Assembly: GCA_946414435.1 (NCBI GenBank)
Contig: CAMKOM010000004.1
Span: forward strand, 62,001 to 126,000
From: an uncultured Bacteroidota bacterium
Lineage (GTDB): Bacteria > Bacteroidota > Bacteroidia > Bacteroidales > SZUA-534
Direction: 5' to 3'
DNA length: 64,000 nucleotides
Below the pieces are notes generated by a model. The model saw nothing but the letters and a program-made list of their open reading frames with translations. It was not told the origin of the DNA and did no database searches. Below are positions 9,985-19,244 of this stretch, piece by piece (the stretch's first letter is position 1; each line of letters begins with the position of its first letter). A program made the position numbers and the translations under genes.

Positions 9985-10001
9985 AATATTTTGGTTTTTA
10001 T

Positions 10002-10547
10002 CTAATTAATCGATGTTTGAGTAAATTTCTGTTTCAGGTTGTTCAGTTTCGAACTGACGCTTGCGTCCAACTGTTGGTCGCCAATGCGAAGCACGAAACC
10101 GCCAATCAGGCTCGGGTCCTCCGACGCCGTCATTTCCACCTCCGACTTGCACAGTTCGGCAATGGCCTTGCGCAGGCGTTCGGTCGTCTTTTCGTCGATG
10201 GGCGCGGCCGTGGTGATGTGCACTTGGCGGATGTTGGCGTAATCGTAGAATCGGCTCGCAAAATTGCGGCACATTGCGCCAATGTAGCGCTCGCGGCGGT
10301 TGGCAACCACCATTTGCAGAAATGCGAGTGTCAGCGCGTCAACCTTGCCGCTGAAAATCTTGTCGAACGCCTTTGCCTTTGCCGACGGCTTGATGACGGG
10401 GCTTTCGGCCAGTTGCACCATTTCGGGCAGGGCGCACACTTGAGCCACAAGGTCGGTGTCGGCTTTCACGCGCTCCACCAGTTTCTTCTCCTGTGCCAGT
10501 TCAAAGAGTGCCTTGGCGTATCTGACGGCTATTCTGCTTTGGTCCAT
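10002..10547 (-). CDS. atpH: ATP synthase delta subunit
   Basis: Peripheral-stalk protein that fixes the top of F1 to subunit b. The 181-aa protein starts [17 protein letters not shown], the family's opening helix, and ends with the C-terminal [17 protein letters not shown] motif of delta/OSCP proteins. The start lies one base before the atpF stop (10549), so the pair is translationally coupled in the usual atpF-atpH-atpA order. Confidence 0.95.
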   Translation of the reverse strand: MDQSRIAVRYAKALFELAQEKKLVERVKADTDLVAQVCALPEMVQLAESPVIKPSAKAKAFDKIFSGKVDALTLAFLQMVVANRRERYIGAMCRNFASRFYDYANIRQVHITTAAPIDEKTTERLRKAIAELCKSEVEMTASEDPSLIGGFVLRIGDQQLDASVSSKLNNLKQKFTQTSIN

Positions 10548-10548
10548 A

Positions 10549-11043
10549 TCAGTTCAGGTTTGATTGTTGCAGAATGTCATCGATGAGTTCGGCCTGTTTC
10601 TTCTTGTCGGAAAGTTCCTTTGTCAGGATTTTCTCGGCAATCTCAATTGAGAGCGAAGCCACTTGGTCCTTCAACTCGTTCATTGCGGCGCGTTTCTCGT
10701 CGTCGATGAGCTTGCGGGCTTGTGCCAGAATCTTGTCGGCTTCAGCTTTGGCCGTTTCTTTCGATTCCTCGATAATCTTGTCCTTCATTTCGCGGGCCTC
10801 GCGCACGATTTTGTCGCGTTCGGCGCGTGCTTCCTTCATAATTTGCTCGTTTTCAGCCTTCAGTCCAGCCATTTCCTTTTTGGCGTTCTCGGCCGAGTTG
10901 AGCGCGTCCTCAATGTTCTTTGTCCGCTCCTCAACCATTTTCAGGATTGGCTTCCAGGCGAATTTCGCAAGCAGGAAGACCAGCGTCAGGAAGATTAGGA
11001 CGGTCCAGAAAAGCAATCCGATTTGTGGGGTTACTAAATCCAT
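10549..11043 (-). CDS. atpF: ATP synthase b subunit
   Basis: Peripheral stalk of Fo. The 164-aa protein has one N-terminal membrane helix (about residues 8-28, FWTVLIFLTLVFLLAKFAW) and then a long, highly charged Ala/Glu/Lys/Arg coiled coil to the C-terminus. Only one b-type gene is present, so a homodimer is expected. Normal position between atpE and atpH. Confidence 0.95.
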   Translation of the reverse strand: MDLVTPQIGLLFWTVLIFLTLVFLLAKFAWKPILKMVEERTKNIEDALNSAENAKKEMAGLKAENEQIMKEARAERDKIVREAREMKDKIIEESKETAKAEADKILAQARKLIDDEKRAAMNELKDQVASLSIEIAEKILTKELSDKKKQAELIDDILQQSNLN

Positions 11044-11128
11044 ATTGTTTCGTTTTTAGTTTCCTTTTTAAAATGCCCTTGCAGCCAATCGCTGCAAGTG
11101 GCATTTAGTTGTTTTTGGTGTTTGCCGA

Positions 11129-11353
11129 TTACAACGAAGCAAGCAGTGATACAACGATTGCGAACAGTGCGCAACCCTCAACCAATGCAGCCGAGATAAT
11201 CATATTGGTTTGCACCTGACCAGCAGCCTCAGGCTGACGGGCAATGGCGTCCATTGCCTGACCGCCGATACGGCCGATACCCAAACCTGCACCAATTACT
11301 GCGAGACCAGCACCTAATACTGCCAAACCCGCACCTACTGAAAATGGTTCCAT
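11129..11353 (-). CDS. atpE: ATP synthase c subunit
   Basis: Proteolipid of the rotor ring. The 74-aa protein has two membrane helices joined by a polar loop ARQPEAAG, with the ion-binding Glu in the second helix (ISAALVEGCALFA). The residue after this Glu is Gly; Ser/Thr there is a common Na+-site feature, so proton use is more likely, but that is inference from one position. It follows the secreted-protein gene by 36 bp and precedes atpF by 85 bp. Confidence 0.96.
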   Translation of the reverse strand: MEPFSVGAGLAVLGAGLAVIGAGLGIGRIGGQAMDAIARQPEAAGQVQTNMIISAALVEGCALFAIVVSLLASL

Positions 11354-11389
11354 AAAATTTAATTTTTAATTAAACGTATAATCAAATTA

Positions 11390-11914
11390 TCATTCTTCGT
11401 CTCTCGAATTAATCTGGACTTTTACCCAATTGTCTTTTTTGTCGTGTGAAAGGTGCATTTTCAACCCCGATTCGTTTCGGGCATCGAACACCCAAACGTT
11501 CTCACCACGCGACAATGAAACATCGTTATTCCAACCTGCGGCCTTCAACTCCTCAATATATTTCTCAAAATCGGCACGCTCGCACTTGCTAACATAAGCA
11601 AAAAACCACGTCAGTTCAAGTTTGGTGGTCATATAAACCGAAGCCTCAACCTCATCCTTATTGTAAAACTTCGGAAGTACCACATTCTCTGTCAGTTTAT
11701 TCTTTGGCCAGATTTTGGTTGATACTTCTAATTCCTCGTCGTCCCGCTGCAAGGCGGTCTCTGTTGCCTCGTCGATTAATGCGACACCACCGTCGTCCAA
11801 CTTTTGGCTTTCGGCTTTAATTTTAGAATCAAAAACGGCATTACCCGTGAATGCCTGCGCCCAAAGCGCGGCACCCGCAAAAACCAAAACCGCCGATAAC
11901 AGAATCTTTTTCAT
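11390..11914 (-). CDS. Secreted hypothetical protein inserted between atpB and atpE
   Basis: A 174-aa protein with a clear signal peptide (about residues 1-20, ending ALWAQA) and no other membrane segment, so probably periplasmic. The rest is acidic, with a segment WFFAYVSKCERADFEKYIEEL near the middle and a Trp-containing ending. I do not recognise a family. It is on the same strand as, and inside, the Fo gene block, 122 bp after atpB and 36 bp before atpE, where related bacteria have no gene that I know of. Function unknown; the location is the only hint of a link with the ATP synthase. Confidence 0.75.
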   Translation of the reverse strand: MKKILLSAVLVFAGAALWAQAFTGNAVFDSKIKAESQKLDDGGVALIDEATETALQRDDEELEVSTKIWPKNKLTENVVLPKFYNKDEVEASVYMTTKLELTWFFAYVSKCERADFEKYIEELKAAGWNNDVSLSRGENVWVFDARNESGLKMHLSHDKKDNWVKVQINSRDEE

Positions 11915-11975
11915 TTTTCTATCCGATTTTTCCCTTTATCGGACGCGGCACGCCACGTCCCTACATTTGCCTTAA

Positions 11976-12036
11976 ATTATTAATTATTAAATTCTAACTA
12001 TAAAATTCTAACTCCTAAATCCTAATTCCTAACTAA
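11976..12036. repeat. Degenerate TAA-rich intergenic repeat
   Basis: Between atpB and the secreted-protein gene lie repeated ATTATTAA and ATTCTAACT/CCTAATTCC units. They resemble the repeats at 3969-4021 and 15884-15905 and are part of a window-wide family. Confidence 0.5.
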
Positions 12037-13125
12037 TCAATGTTTCACCGCCATACCAATATACATTGCCGTCAGCATTGTGAAAATGTAGGCCTGCAGC
12101 GCAGCAACGAGCAACTCCAGAACGTCCATAAACAGCACAAAGACAATGGAAACGGGCGAAATCAGCACGCTCTTGAATATGAATATCAGCGAAATGAAAC
12201 TCAATACGATAATGTGGCCCGCGGTAATGTTGGCGAACAATCGAATCATCAGCGAGAAGGGCTTGGTGAACAGGCCAATCAACTCAATCACCGTCATTAT
12301 CGGCTTGACCAGAACGGGCGGGCCAGGCATCCAAACAATCTCTTTCCAATAGTGCTTCGAGCCTGATACATTGGTGATTATGAATGTGAACAGGGCCAGC
12401 AGCATTGTTACGGCAATGTTGCCCGTCAGGTTGGCGCCCATTGGCAGCAGGCCGAGCATATTGTTTATCCAAATGAAGAAGAAGAGCGTGAGCAGATAAG
12501 GCAGATACTTGCGGTAGTGCGCTTCGCCCAGGTTGGGCACTGCAATCTCGTCTTTGACAAAGAGAATGAGCGGCTCGGTAAATCCGCGCAGGCCTGTGGG
12601 CACTTCGCCGTATTTTTTGTAGCCGCGCGCGGTGGCAATGAAAATCCACAGCAACAGAATGGCCGAGAGCATCATCGAAGCCACGTTTTTGGTTATCGAA
12701 AGGTCGAGCGGTGCGGCGTTCAGAACGGCGCCGTGCTCATCGTGTTTCAGTTGTCCGTTTTCGGCAAAGTAAATCTTGTCGTGGTGCAGAATGTACTCAC
12801 GGCTACCTCCGCCGCGCACAACGGTTTTCTTGCCTTCGTCAAACGCCGACGACATAAAAACGTCAAGGTGACCGTCGCTATATAATATAATAGGTAGCGG
12901 AATGGCCACTGCCGACTCGCTGCCGTCGGGTGCCGAGCGGTCGTAGAAGTGCCACGAGTGCGAGTCTTTTATGTGGTGCATTATGACTTCGCCCGCGTCG
13001 AAGCCTTTTCCCGACGGTGCAATGGCTGCCGCAGTGTCTGTCTGATTCGTAATGGTGTCTTGCGCAAATATCGGGTTTGCTGCCAATAAAAGGCACGCTG
13101 CAACCAATGATTTTAAAAGTCCCAT
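12037..13125 (-). CDS. atpB: ATP synthase a subunit
   Basis: Membrane channel subunit of Fo that passes ions to the c ring. The 362-aa protein is long because it starts with a signal peptide (about residues 1-21, ending IFAQ) and a periplasmic domain of roughly 110 residues before the first membrane helix, a form seen in Bacteroidetes. The essential Arg lies in SLMIRLFANITAGH within the fourth or fifth helix. It is the first gene of the atp block and has a 239-bp upstream gap containing the operon promoter and the terminator of the next gene. Confidence 0.95.
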   Translation of the reverse strand: MGLLKSLVAACLLLAANPIFAQDTITNQTDTAAAIAPSGKGFDAGEVIMHHIKDSHSWHFYDRSAPDGSESAVAIPLPIILYSDGHLDVFMSSAFDEGKKTVVRGGGSREYILHHDKIYFAENGQLKHDEHGAVLNAAPLDLSITKNVASMMLSAILLLWIFIATARGYKKYGEVPTGLRGFTEPLILFVKDEIAVPNLGEAHYRKYLPYLLTLFFFIWINNMLGLLPMGANLTGNIAVTMLLALFTFIITNVSGSKHYWKEIVWMPGPPVLVKPIMTVIELIGLFTKPFSLMIRLFANITAGHIIVLSFISLIFIFKSVLISPVSIVFVLFMDVLELLVAALQAYIFTMLTAMYIGMAVKH

Positions 13126-13306
13126 ATCATCAAAATAATATTCAAGTTTGGCGTAGTTGCTTAAAGACCACCTATTTGGCGAATCAGGAACGACTACGTA
13201 ATTTTCCGCTCGAAAGCGTCTTTTAAAGGTAGAATATTTTTTGATATGGTGTTATCAATGTGTCTGTTTTTTTCGATTTATGATTTTGATGATGTGGTTA
13301 TGAACA

Positions 13307-13341
13307 CAAAAAAGAGGCTGACAAACGCCGGCCTCTTTTTC
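13307..13341 (-). terminator. Terminator after the 13365-14294 lipoprotein gene
   Basis: A stem AAGAGGC/GCCTCTT, extended by flanking A/T pairs, with a 12-nt loop and T-runs on both sides. It ends the lipoprotein transcript coming from the right and keeps it from running into the atp operon promoter region. Confidence 0.75.
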
Positions 13342-13364
13342 ATACATGTATGATATGCAGTCTA

Positions 13365-14294
13365 TTATTTTATTTCTACTTCTATAGTTTTGGTATCAAT
13401 GATCGGACAGCAAACTGGACGGACAAGTCTACCATGATAGCGGATACGAGAAGCTTCTCCCACGGGCATTCCTGGAGCAAAATAATCTTCACTGTCGGAC
13501 ATGTTTGCAACCCAATAACAACCATCTGTTCCTGCTTGTTGGCATTTGTTGTCAACATAACGTCCACCTGCGGGGAGGAATATATGTTGGTCATTCATTG
13601 AATATGACTCTAAAGATGTATACCCGGCAGTTTTATTTTTGTTTTTACCCCTATCGTTAGCACTCTTTGCTTTGTACACAATGTACCCAGATTGGTTTGA
13701 ACCATTGTATCCAGATGTCCAAACCCAATAGCATTCTGTTTGAAGCATTTTCCACATTAATGAAGTAGGAATTTTCCATAAATTACCCCATTGAACAGTC
13801 GCTGCATCTTCTGAAGATTCTAGAATTGCTGCACTTTCAGTTGTTGTTCCAATTGTAATAACAAAGTTGGGCTGCTTTTCTTCGTTTTTTCCGTTTATCT
13901 TAAGTGTCTTAAATTTGTCATTATATTTTGTGAAATTTTTTGCAGTAGAATCTCCTTCGACCTTGTCAAAATAATTGTCATACGAAAAACTGCTTTTGGT
14001 TTCTGTTTCGCCCCATGCAAAATAATCACCATTATCTTGAGGATTTGTTGCCCCTATATTGCAAATAGCAAAATATATTGCTCTAGTAACAACAGTATCA
14101 ACGCGCACATTATTAATGGTATCTATGCCGACACGTATGCTATCAAAAGTAAAACCATAATCAACGTAATCGTGATTTGCTTCACTTCCGCTGACAGGTA
14201 CTGGAACTGAATCTTCATTTTTTTCGCAAGATGAAAATACGAAAGTCGCTGCGACAATTCCCATAATCGGTAAAATCAAATTTTTTCTGTTCAT
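13365..14294 (-). CDS. Lipoprotein with a FISUMP-like (Fibrobacter paralogous) domain
   Basis: A 309-aa secreted lipoprotein (lipobox FSSC, Cys23). The body contains GDYFAWGETETK near residue 90, a W-G-NLWKIPT segment near 170, CYWVWTSGYNG near 190, IFLPAAGGRY near 245 and a final RIRYHGRLVRPVC. This series of motifs is typical of the FISUMP/DUF1566-like carbohydrate- or surface-associated domain that is expanded in Fibrobacter and Bacteroidales. Function is not known. DNA is AT-rich compared with the adjacent ATP synthase genes, which suggests accessory content. It has its own terminator, and is followed upstream by a small HTH gene in the same direction. Confidence 0.75.
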   Translation of the reverse strand: MNRKNLILPIMGIVAATFVFSSCEKNEDSVPVPVSGSEANHDYVDYGFTFDSIRVGIDTINNVRVDTVVTRAIYFAICNIGATNPQDNGDYFAWGETETKSSFSYDNYFDKVEGDSTAKNFTKYNDKFKTLKINGKNEEKQPNFVITIGTTTESAAILESSEDAATVQWGNLWKIPTSLMWKMLQTECYWVWTSGYNGSNQSGYIVYKAKSANDRGKNKNKTAGYTSLESYSMNDQHIFLPAGGRYVDNKCQQAGTDGCYWVANMSDSEDYFAPGMPVGEASRIRYHGRLVRPVCCPIIDTKTIEVEIK

Positions 14295-14448
14295 AATTTT
14301 TAGATTTAAGTTGTTACTAATGCCTACCGGAAATTAATTCCGATTTGTAATTCCCAAAATTATGTAACAGCCAATAAAACACTCTGTTATATAGTATAAT
14401 AATGATATACAAACGGTGTATTTATATTATTCGGATTGTATAAAATCT

Positions 14449-14676
14449 CTATACATCATCGTTTTTAGAGACATATTCTGAATAATGGGCAAAGAAGTCG
14501 TGATTGAGTATTTTGGAGACCTTCAGCAATGTGCATGTGTCAATCCATTGTCGTTGGAAGAGTTTGTAACAATTGTCGCGGGTACAGTTGAGTTGAGTGG
14601 CGAGCCAAGATACTTTTCTCCCTTGCCTATCTAGTTCGGCTTTTATTGTTTTTCCTATGTGTAATTCGTTGTCCAT
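14449..14676 (-). CDS. Small XRE-like helix-turn-helix protein
   Basis: A 75-aa protein counted from the ATG at 14676; a longer frame exists upstream but its extra residues look non-coding. The pattern HIGKTIKAELDRQGRKVSWLA followed by LNCTRDNCYKLFQR and DTCTLLKVSKILNHDFF matches a common small Bacteroidetes family with a phage-repressor-like helix-turn-helix (helix 2 near residues 22-29, recognition helix near 32-40). It is probably a DNA-binding regulator. It has no partner gene and faces the lipoprotein gene after a 154-bp gap, so control of that gene is possible but unproven. Confidence 0.75.
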   Translation of the reverse strand: MDNELHIGKTIKAELDRQGRKVSWLATQLNCTRDNCYKLFQRQWIDTCTLLKVSKILNHDFFAHYSEYVSKNDDV

Positions 14677-14975
14677 CGGTGCGCGCTTTGGGCAACAAAA
14701 AAGGTGTGAACTAATCCGTTGCCATTTGTCAGGACCTAAAGGTTCTGGAAAAACCGCGCACGCTAACAAACACACAGACAATCCACACCAGAAGGCGTGA
14801 ACATCACATTTGTTATTCTCGTGCTTAAATTTTCCAGATTTATAGGTCAAGAATAAAAACTATAATATTTATGTTAATCTATTGAGATACTGTCTATTGC
14901 ATTTAATTATATGGTTTTATAGTGATTAGTTTTCTCTGTTATTTGCTTCTAACAAAAATAAAAAATGTAAATTAC
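14677..14975. other. Intergenic gap with no gene found
   Basis: About 300 bp between the HTH gene and pyrF. It is AT-rich at the pyrF side. It contains an imperfect inverted repeat CAGGACCTAAAGGTTCTG at about 14730-14747 upstream of the HTH start, which could be an operator, but no coding frame, terminator with a T-run or tRNA was found. Confidence 0.4.
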
Positions 14976-15803
14976 TTATCTACAATATTTCTCCAACGTC
15001 ACCTTCATTTCGTCGGCCACCTTGCGGGCGGCTTCGGCGGCGCGTTCGGCAAAATCCTCGCCGTTGCTGGCATAGATGATGGCACGCGACGAGTTGACAA
15101 TCAGTCCGCACTGCGAGTTCATTCCGTAGCGGCAGACCTCCTCAAGTGAGCCTCCTTGCGCTCCAATGCCAGGCACAAGCAGAAAATGGTCGGGGGCGAT
15201 GCGGCGGATGTCCTCAAACAGTTGTCCCTGCGTGGCGCCCACAACGTACATTAACTGGTCGGCGGTGGCCCACTGTTGGCTGGTGCGCAACACCTTCTCG
15301 AACAGACGCTCACCGTTGGCGTCGGCCGTGAGTTGGAAGTCGTGCGAGCCCTTGTTGCTTGTGAGCGCAAGCAGAATCACCCATTTGCCCTCGTAGGTCA
15401 GGAACGGGCTCACGCTGTCCTCGCCCATATACGGCGCCACAGTCACCGAGTCGATGTCCAACTCCTCAAAGAACGAGCGTGCGTACATCGCGCTGGTGTT
15501 GCCGATGTCTCCGCGCTTGGCGTCGGCAATAATGAACTGTTCGGGATAGTTCTGCTTCAGATATTTGATTGTCTTTTCGAATGATATCCAGCCTTTTACA
15601 CCCATACTCTCGTAAAACGCCAGATTTGGCTTGTAGGCGATGCAATACTGCGCCGTAGCGTCGATGATGGCCTTGTTGAAGGCGAAAATCGGGTCCTCGT
15701 CGCTCAAAAGATAAGCGGGAATTTTCTTGATGTCGGTATCGAGCCCGACGCAGAGAAAAGATTGCTTGCGGCGGATGTTCTCAAAAAGTTGTGTGCGGTT
15801 CAT
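14976..15803 (-). CDS. pyrF: Orotidine 5'-phosphate decarboxylase (long type)
   Basis: Last step of UMP synthesis: removes CO2 from orotidine 5'-phosphate. The 275-aa protein has [12 protein letters not shown] near the N-terminus, the catalytic [11 protein letters not shown] segment near residues 93-103 and [10 protein letters not shown] with the phosphate-binding loop near 206. Length fits the type 2 family used by Bacteroidetes. It is the last gene of the kdsB-purD-DUF6427-purM-prfA-pyrF run, but 100 bp of repeat-rich DNA with a CAATTCACCGATTAAAC-type element lies directly before its ATG. Confidence 0.95.
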   Translation of the reverse strand: MNRTQLFENIRRKQSFLCVGLDTDIKKIPAYLLSDEDPIFAFNKAIIDATAQYCIAYKPNLAFYESMGVKGWISFEKTIKYLKQNYPEQFIIADAKRGDIGNTSAMYARSFFEELDIDSVTVAPYMGEDSVSPFLTYEGKWVILLALTSNKGSHDFQLTADANGERLFEKVLRTSQQWATADQLMYVVGATQGQLFEDIRRIAPDHFLLVPGIGAQGGSLEEVCRYGMNSQCGLIVNSSRAIIYASNGEDFAERAAEAARKVADEMKVTLEKYCR

Positions 15804-15813
15804 ATTTTATTGT

Positions 15814-15905
15814 TTAACTGTTTAATCGGTGAATTGTTTTTTAGGACTACGGACAACAGACTTCAGACAACAGACAAATTCTATCTTCCTAACTCCTAAA
15901 TTCCT
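15814..15905. repeat. Composite intergenic repeat upstream of pyrF
   Basis: Three repeat types follow each other: the CAATTCACCGATTAAA element read leftward (15821-15836), a GACTACGGACAACAGACTTCAGACAACAGAC run (15845-15875, quoted as two shorter units GACTACGGACAACAGAC and TTCAGACAACAGAC), and CCTAACTCCTAAATTCCTA. The same types occur in inverted order near 30261-30310 and 60150-60280. Confidence 0.65.
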
Positions 15906-17016
15906 ACAAATCCGCTTCCTTAAGCCGTTCTGCATTCTCAGCCACAATCAGGTGGTCAATGCAGTCCTGAATGTCGCCGTTGACAAAGGCGTCAAGGTTG
16001 TAGATGGTGTAGTTGATGCGGTGGTCGGTGATGCGCCCCTGCGGATAGTTGTAGGTGCGGATTTTGGCCGAGCGGTCGCCAGTTGAAACCATTGTCTTGC
16101 GCCTCGATGCAATGTCGTCGATATATTTTTGGTGCTCCTTGTCGTAGATGAAGGTGCGAAGGCGGCTCAGGGCGCGCTCCTTGTTCTTTGGTTGGTCGCG
16201 GGTTTCGGTACACTCAATCAAAATCTCGTCAACAACACCAGTGATTGGGTTCTTCCAGTTGTAGCGCAGGCGCACTCCCGACTCCACCTTGTTCACGTTC
16301 TGACCGCCAGCGCCACTCGAGCGGAAAGTATCCCACTTGATTTCGCCCTCGTTAATCTGCACGTCGAACTCGTCGGCCTCAGGCAGCACGGCCACTGTTG
16401 CCGCCGAAGTGTGGACGCGGCCCTGTGTCTCGGTCACGGGCACACGCTGCACGCGATGCACTCCCGACTCGTATTTCAGTGTTCCATAAACACTTGCTCC
16501 TGTCACGCGGGCCACAATCTCCTTGTAGCCGCCGCTTGCTCCCTCGCTGCAACTCGACACTTCAATTTTCCAGCCTTTCGATTCGCAGTATTTGGTGTAC
16601 ATACGGAAAAGGTCGCCAGCAAACAGCGCCGCCTCGTCGCCGCCCGTTCCGCCACGGATTTCGAGAATGGCGTTCTTGTCGTCCTCGGGGTCCGACGGCA
16701 GAAGCAGCAGTTTGATTTCCTCCTCCATTGGCGCCACCTTCGGCTCGTTCTCGTCGAGTTCCATTTTGGCCATTTCGCGCATTTCGTCGTCCTTCTCGGT
16801 GTTCAGAATCTGCCGTGCCTCCTCAATGTTGGAAATCAGCGTTTTGTATTTCTTGTAAACCTCAACAATCGGCTCAAGGTGCTTGTACTCCTTGTTGAGT
16901 TTCACAAACCGCTTCACATCGGCAATAACCTCAGGGTCAGTTATTTGCTGCGCCGTCTCCTCAAATCGGATTTTTATTGCTTCAAGTTTTTCTAAAAGTG
17001 TGTTTTCTGTTGCCAT
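15904..17016 (-). CDS. prfA: Peptide chain release factor 1
   Basis: Recognises UAA and UAG stop codons and triggers peptide release on the ribosome. The 370-aa protein, counted from ATG at 17016 (a TTG two codons upstream is possible but less likely), has the catalytic SGAGGQNVNK segment with the universal GGQ tripeptide and the downstream TRDQPKNKERALSRL region. The GGQ glutamine is presumably methylated by PrmC, which is not in this window. It is within the purM-prfA-pyrF run, with a 55-bp gap after purM. Confidence 0.97.
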   Translation of the reverse strand: MATENTLLEKLEAIKIRFEETAQQITDPEVIADVKRFVKLNKEYKHLEPIVEVYKKYKTLISNIEEARQILNTEKDDEMREMAKMELDENEPKVAPMEEEIKLLLLPSDPEDDKNAILEIRGGTGGDEAALFAGDLFRMYTKYCESKGWKIEVSSCSEGASGGYKEIVARVTGASVYGTLKYESGVHRVQRVPVTETQGRVHTSAATVAVLPEADEFDVQINEGEIKWDTFRSSGAGGQNVNKVESGVRLRYNWKNPITGVVDEILIECTETRDQPKNKERALSRLRTFIYDKEHQKYIDDIASRRKTMVSTGDRSAKIRTYNYPQGRITDHRINYTIYNLDAFVNGDIQDCIDHLIVAENAERLKEADL

Positions 17017-17071
17017 AATCAATTTTGGTTATTAAGCAGCCATTCAATTATTCAATCCTTCAATCCTTCAA

Positions 17072-18241
17072 TCAATACTCAAACTCCCCAAACTCGCTCT
17101 TGATTGTCAGCCAGGTGTGGTCCGACGGTTCGATGCGGCCGATGATTTGCGCGTCGATGCCGAACGATTTTGAGATTTCGATGACCTTTTGAGCGTCCGC
17201 TGCGTCGAGATAGACTTCAAGGCGGTGGCCCATATTGAAGACCTTGTACATTTCGCGCCAATCGGTGCCGCTCTGCTCTTTGATGGTGCGGAACAGCGGC
17301 GGAACGGAGAACAGATTGTCTTTCACAACGTGCACGCCGTCAACAAAATGCAGCACTTTGGTCTGCGCGCCGCCCGAGCAGTGCACCATTCCGTGGATGC
17401 GCGGACGCAACTCGTCCAGCAGGCGCTTTACAACAGGCGCGTAGGTGCGTGTGGGCGACAGAACCAGTTTGCCAGCGTCGAGTGGCGAGCCTTCAACCTT
17501 GTCGGTGAGTTTCAGATTGCCGCTGTAAACCAACTCGTCGGGCACGGCAGCGTCGTAACTCTCGGGGTATTTTTTTGCCAGATATTTGGCAAACACGTCG
17601 TGGCGGGCGCTTGTCAGGCCGTTGCTGCCCATACCGCCGTTGTACTCTTTCTCGTAGGTGGCCTGACCGAACGATGCAAGGCCCACAATCACGTCGCCAG
17701 GGCGGATGTTGGCGTTGTTGATGACGTCGGCGCGGCGCATACGGCAGGTCACAGTGCTGTCCACAATGATGGTGCGCACCAAGTCGCCCACGTCGGCAGT
17801 CTCGCCGCCAGTGGCATACACGCCCACGCCCATTTGGCGCAGTTCGGCAAGCAACTCGTCGGTGCCGTTGATGATGGCCGAAATCACTTCGCCAGGAACC
17901 AGCATTTTGTTGCGGCCTATGGTGCTCGAAACCAGAATGTTATCCACTGCACCCACGCAGAGCAGGTCGTCGATGTTCATAATCAGCGCGTCCTGCGCAA
18001 TGCCTTTCCAAACGCTCAAATCGCCCGTTTCCTTCCAATACAGGTAGGCCAGGCTCGACTTGGTTCCAGCGCCGTCGGCGTGCATAATGTTGCAGTAGTC
18101 GGGGTCGCCGCCCAGAATGTCGGGGATAATCTTGCAGAAAGCCTTGGGGTACAGGCCTTTGTCGATGTTTTTGATGGCGTTGTGCACGTCTTCTTTCGAA
18201 GCCGAAACGCCGCGCAGATTGTATCTTTCAGAATTGCTCAT
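17072..18241 (-). CDS. purM: Phosphoribosylformylglycinamidine cyclo-ligase (AIR synthetase)
   Basis: Closes the imidazole ring in purine synthesis (FGAM to AIR, using ATP). The 389-aa protein is longer than the 345-aa E. coli enzyme; this long form is typical of Bacteroidetes. Visible are HADGAGTKSSLAYLY near residues 54-68, the MNIDDLLCVGA segment near 89-99 and GMVHCSGGAQTKVLHF near 284-299. It follows the DUF6427-like gene by 22 bp. Together with purD nearby it makes this operon a purine-linked unit. Confidence 0.95.
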   Translation of the reverse strand: MSNSERYNLRGVSASKEDVHNAIKNIDKGLYPKAFCKIIPDILGGDPDYCNIMHADGAGTKSSLAYLYWKETGDLSVWKGIAQDALIMNIDDLLCVGAVDNILVSSTIGRNKMLVPGEVISAIINGTDELLAELRQMGVGVYATGGETADVGDLVRTIIVDSTVTCRMRRADVINNANIRPGDVIVGLASFGQATYEKEYNGGMGSNGLTSARHDVFAKYLAKKYPESYDAAVPDELVYSGNLKLTDKVEGSPLDAGKLVLSPTRTYAPVVKRLLDELRPRIHGMVHCSGGAQTKVLHFVDGVHVVKDNLFSVPPLFRTIKEQSGTDWREMYKVFNMGHRLEVYLDAADAQKVIEISKSFGIDAQIIGRIEPSDHTWLTIKSEFGEFEY

Positions 18242-18263
18242 ATCGATATAAAATCAAGTTATC

Positions 18264-19241
18264 TTATTGAAAATAAACCACAAGGAATGTGCTGATAATC
18301 AGCAGCAAAAATGCCAGTTCGCCCACAGCGTTGCGCCTAATCTGCATAAAATATAGCGATGCGATGAAGGCCAGCGACATTGCCGGGAAGACGGCAATTG
18401 TAAGTCCGGCGCTCGGCATCAGGAAAAATCCAGCTATCGAAATGATTATCAGCCATATAAATAGCGTGAAATATTTGCGTGTCGTCACTTTGTACATACG
18501 GATGTACTGCGTCATTGTGAGCAACGCCACAAGCGTGAAAAGCACCATAAATCCAATGGCCGAATATTGCACAACTGTCAGTTTCACAGTAAAATGCTGC
18601 GTTATGCCAATCTGTTCCAGACGTTCCCAGAACTGTCCGGGCTCGTCAAGCATAAACATTCCGAAAAGGTAGAAGACGAACGGCATCACAAAGCCCAGCA
18701 CCGATGCTAGAAACTCGCGTATGTCGAAGAACCGCATTATGAATTGCGTGGCGAAAATGAAAAACACCATTGCTACCAGCGGCGGAAAGAACAGCGTGCC
18801 GATGCCGATGAGCAGGCCGGCTTCAAAGTAGAGCCGTTTCTGTTCGGGCAGGCGTTCGCTGTCGAAAGTGCGCATCATCGCCAACATCAGGAAAAGGTTG
18901 CCCAGCAAGGCGGGTAGCAGGTTGTAGTTGCGTGAGAAAAGGCTGATTATCAGCACAAAGAACAACGGCGGCGTTATCACCTTGTCTTCAACAATGATGA
19001 ATTTCAGGTCGATGCGCTGAAGCATAAAGGCTTCAATCAGCATCAGCGCGAAAGCTATAAGTTGCGCCGTCCAGTAGGTGGGCAACAGCAGTTGCCGAAG
19101 GTCGCGGAACAGGACAGAACCATCGGTGATAGGCGGTGTCCACTGCGGATTGCTAAAGATGGGCAGCCATAGCAGCACGGCCACGGCAACCGTGAACAGG
19201 TGCATTACGGGCGAGTTGCTCTTGTATAGTCTTAATAACAT
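18264..19241 (-). CDS. DUF6427-like polytopic membrane protein
   Basis: A 325-aa integral membrane protein with about nine hydrophobic helices and short polar loops. The N-terminus (MLLRLYKSNSPVM) and overall layout resemble Bacteroidetes proteins annotated as DUF6427, whose function is not known. It starts three bases after the purD stop and ends 22 bp before purM, so it is firmly inside the kdsB-to-pyrF operon. A role in envelope or in nucleotide transport can only be guessed from context. Confidence 0.75.
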   Translation of the reverse strand: MLLRLYKSNSPVMHLFTVAVAVLLWLPIFSNPQWTPPITDGSVLFRDLRQLLLPTYWTAQLIAFALMLIEAFMLQRIDLKFIIVEDKVITPPLFFVLIISLFSRNYNLLPALLGNLFLMLAMMRTFDSERLPEQKRLYFEAGLLIGIGTLFFPPLVAMVFFIFATQFIMRFFDIREFLASVLGFVMPFVFYLFGMFMLDEPGQFWERLEQIGITQHFTVKLTVVQYSAIGFMVLFTLVALLTMTQYIRMYKVTTRKYFTLFIWLIIISIAGFFLMPSAGLTIAVFPAMSLAFIASLYFMQIRRNAVGELAFLLLIISTFLVVYFQ

Positions 19242-19244
19242 ATC

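Noticed and set aside
13341-13352. Palindrome CATACATGTATG near the lipoprotein stop.
   Set aside because: A 12-base palindrome in AT-rich DNA occurs easily by chance, and it has no relation to a promoter box.
14357-14364. TAATTTTG box upstream of the 13365-14294 lipoprotein gene as its promoter.
   Set aside because: It matches TAnnTTTG but no -33 element fits and the DNA is AT-rich, so chance matches are common.
17189-18295. A 368-codon open frame on the + strand opposite purM.
   Set aside because: It is a mirror of a GC-rich, highly biased codon pattern in purM; the translation is His/Val/Ala-rich and has no motif. Similar long mirrors lie opposite atpG (7402-8448), atpA (9025-9957) and the 38410 gene.
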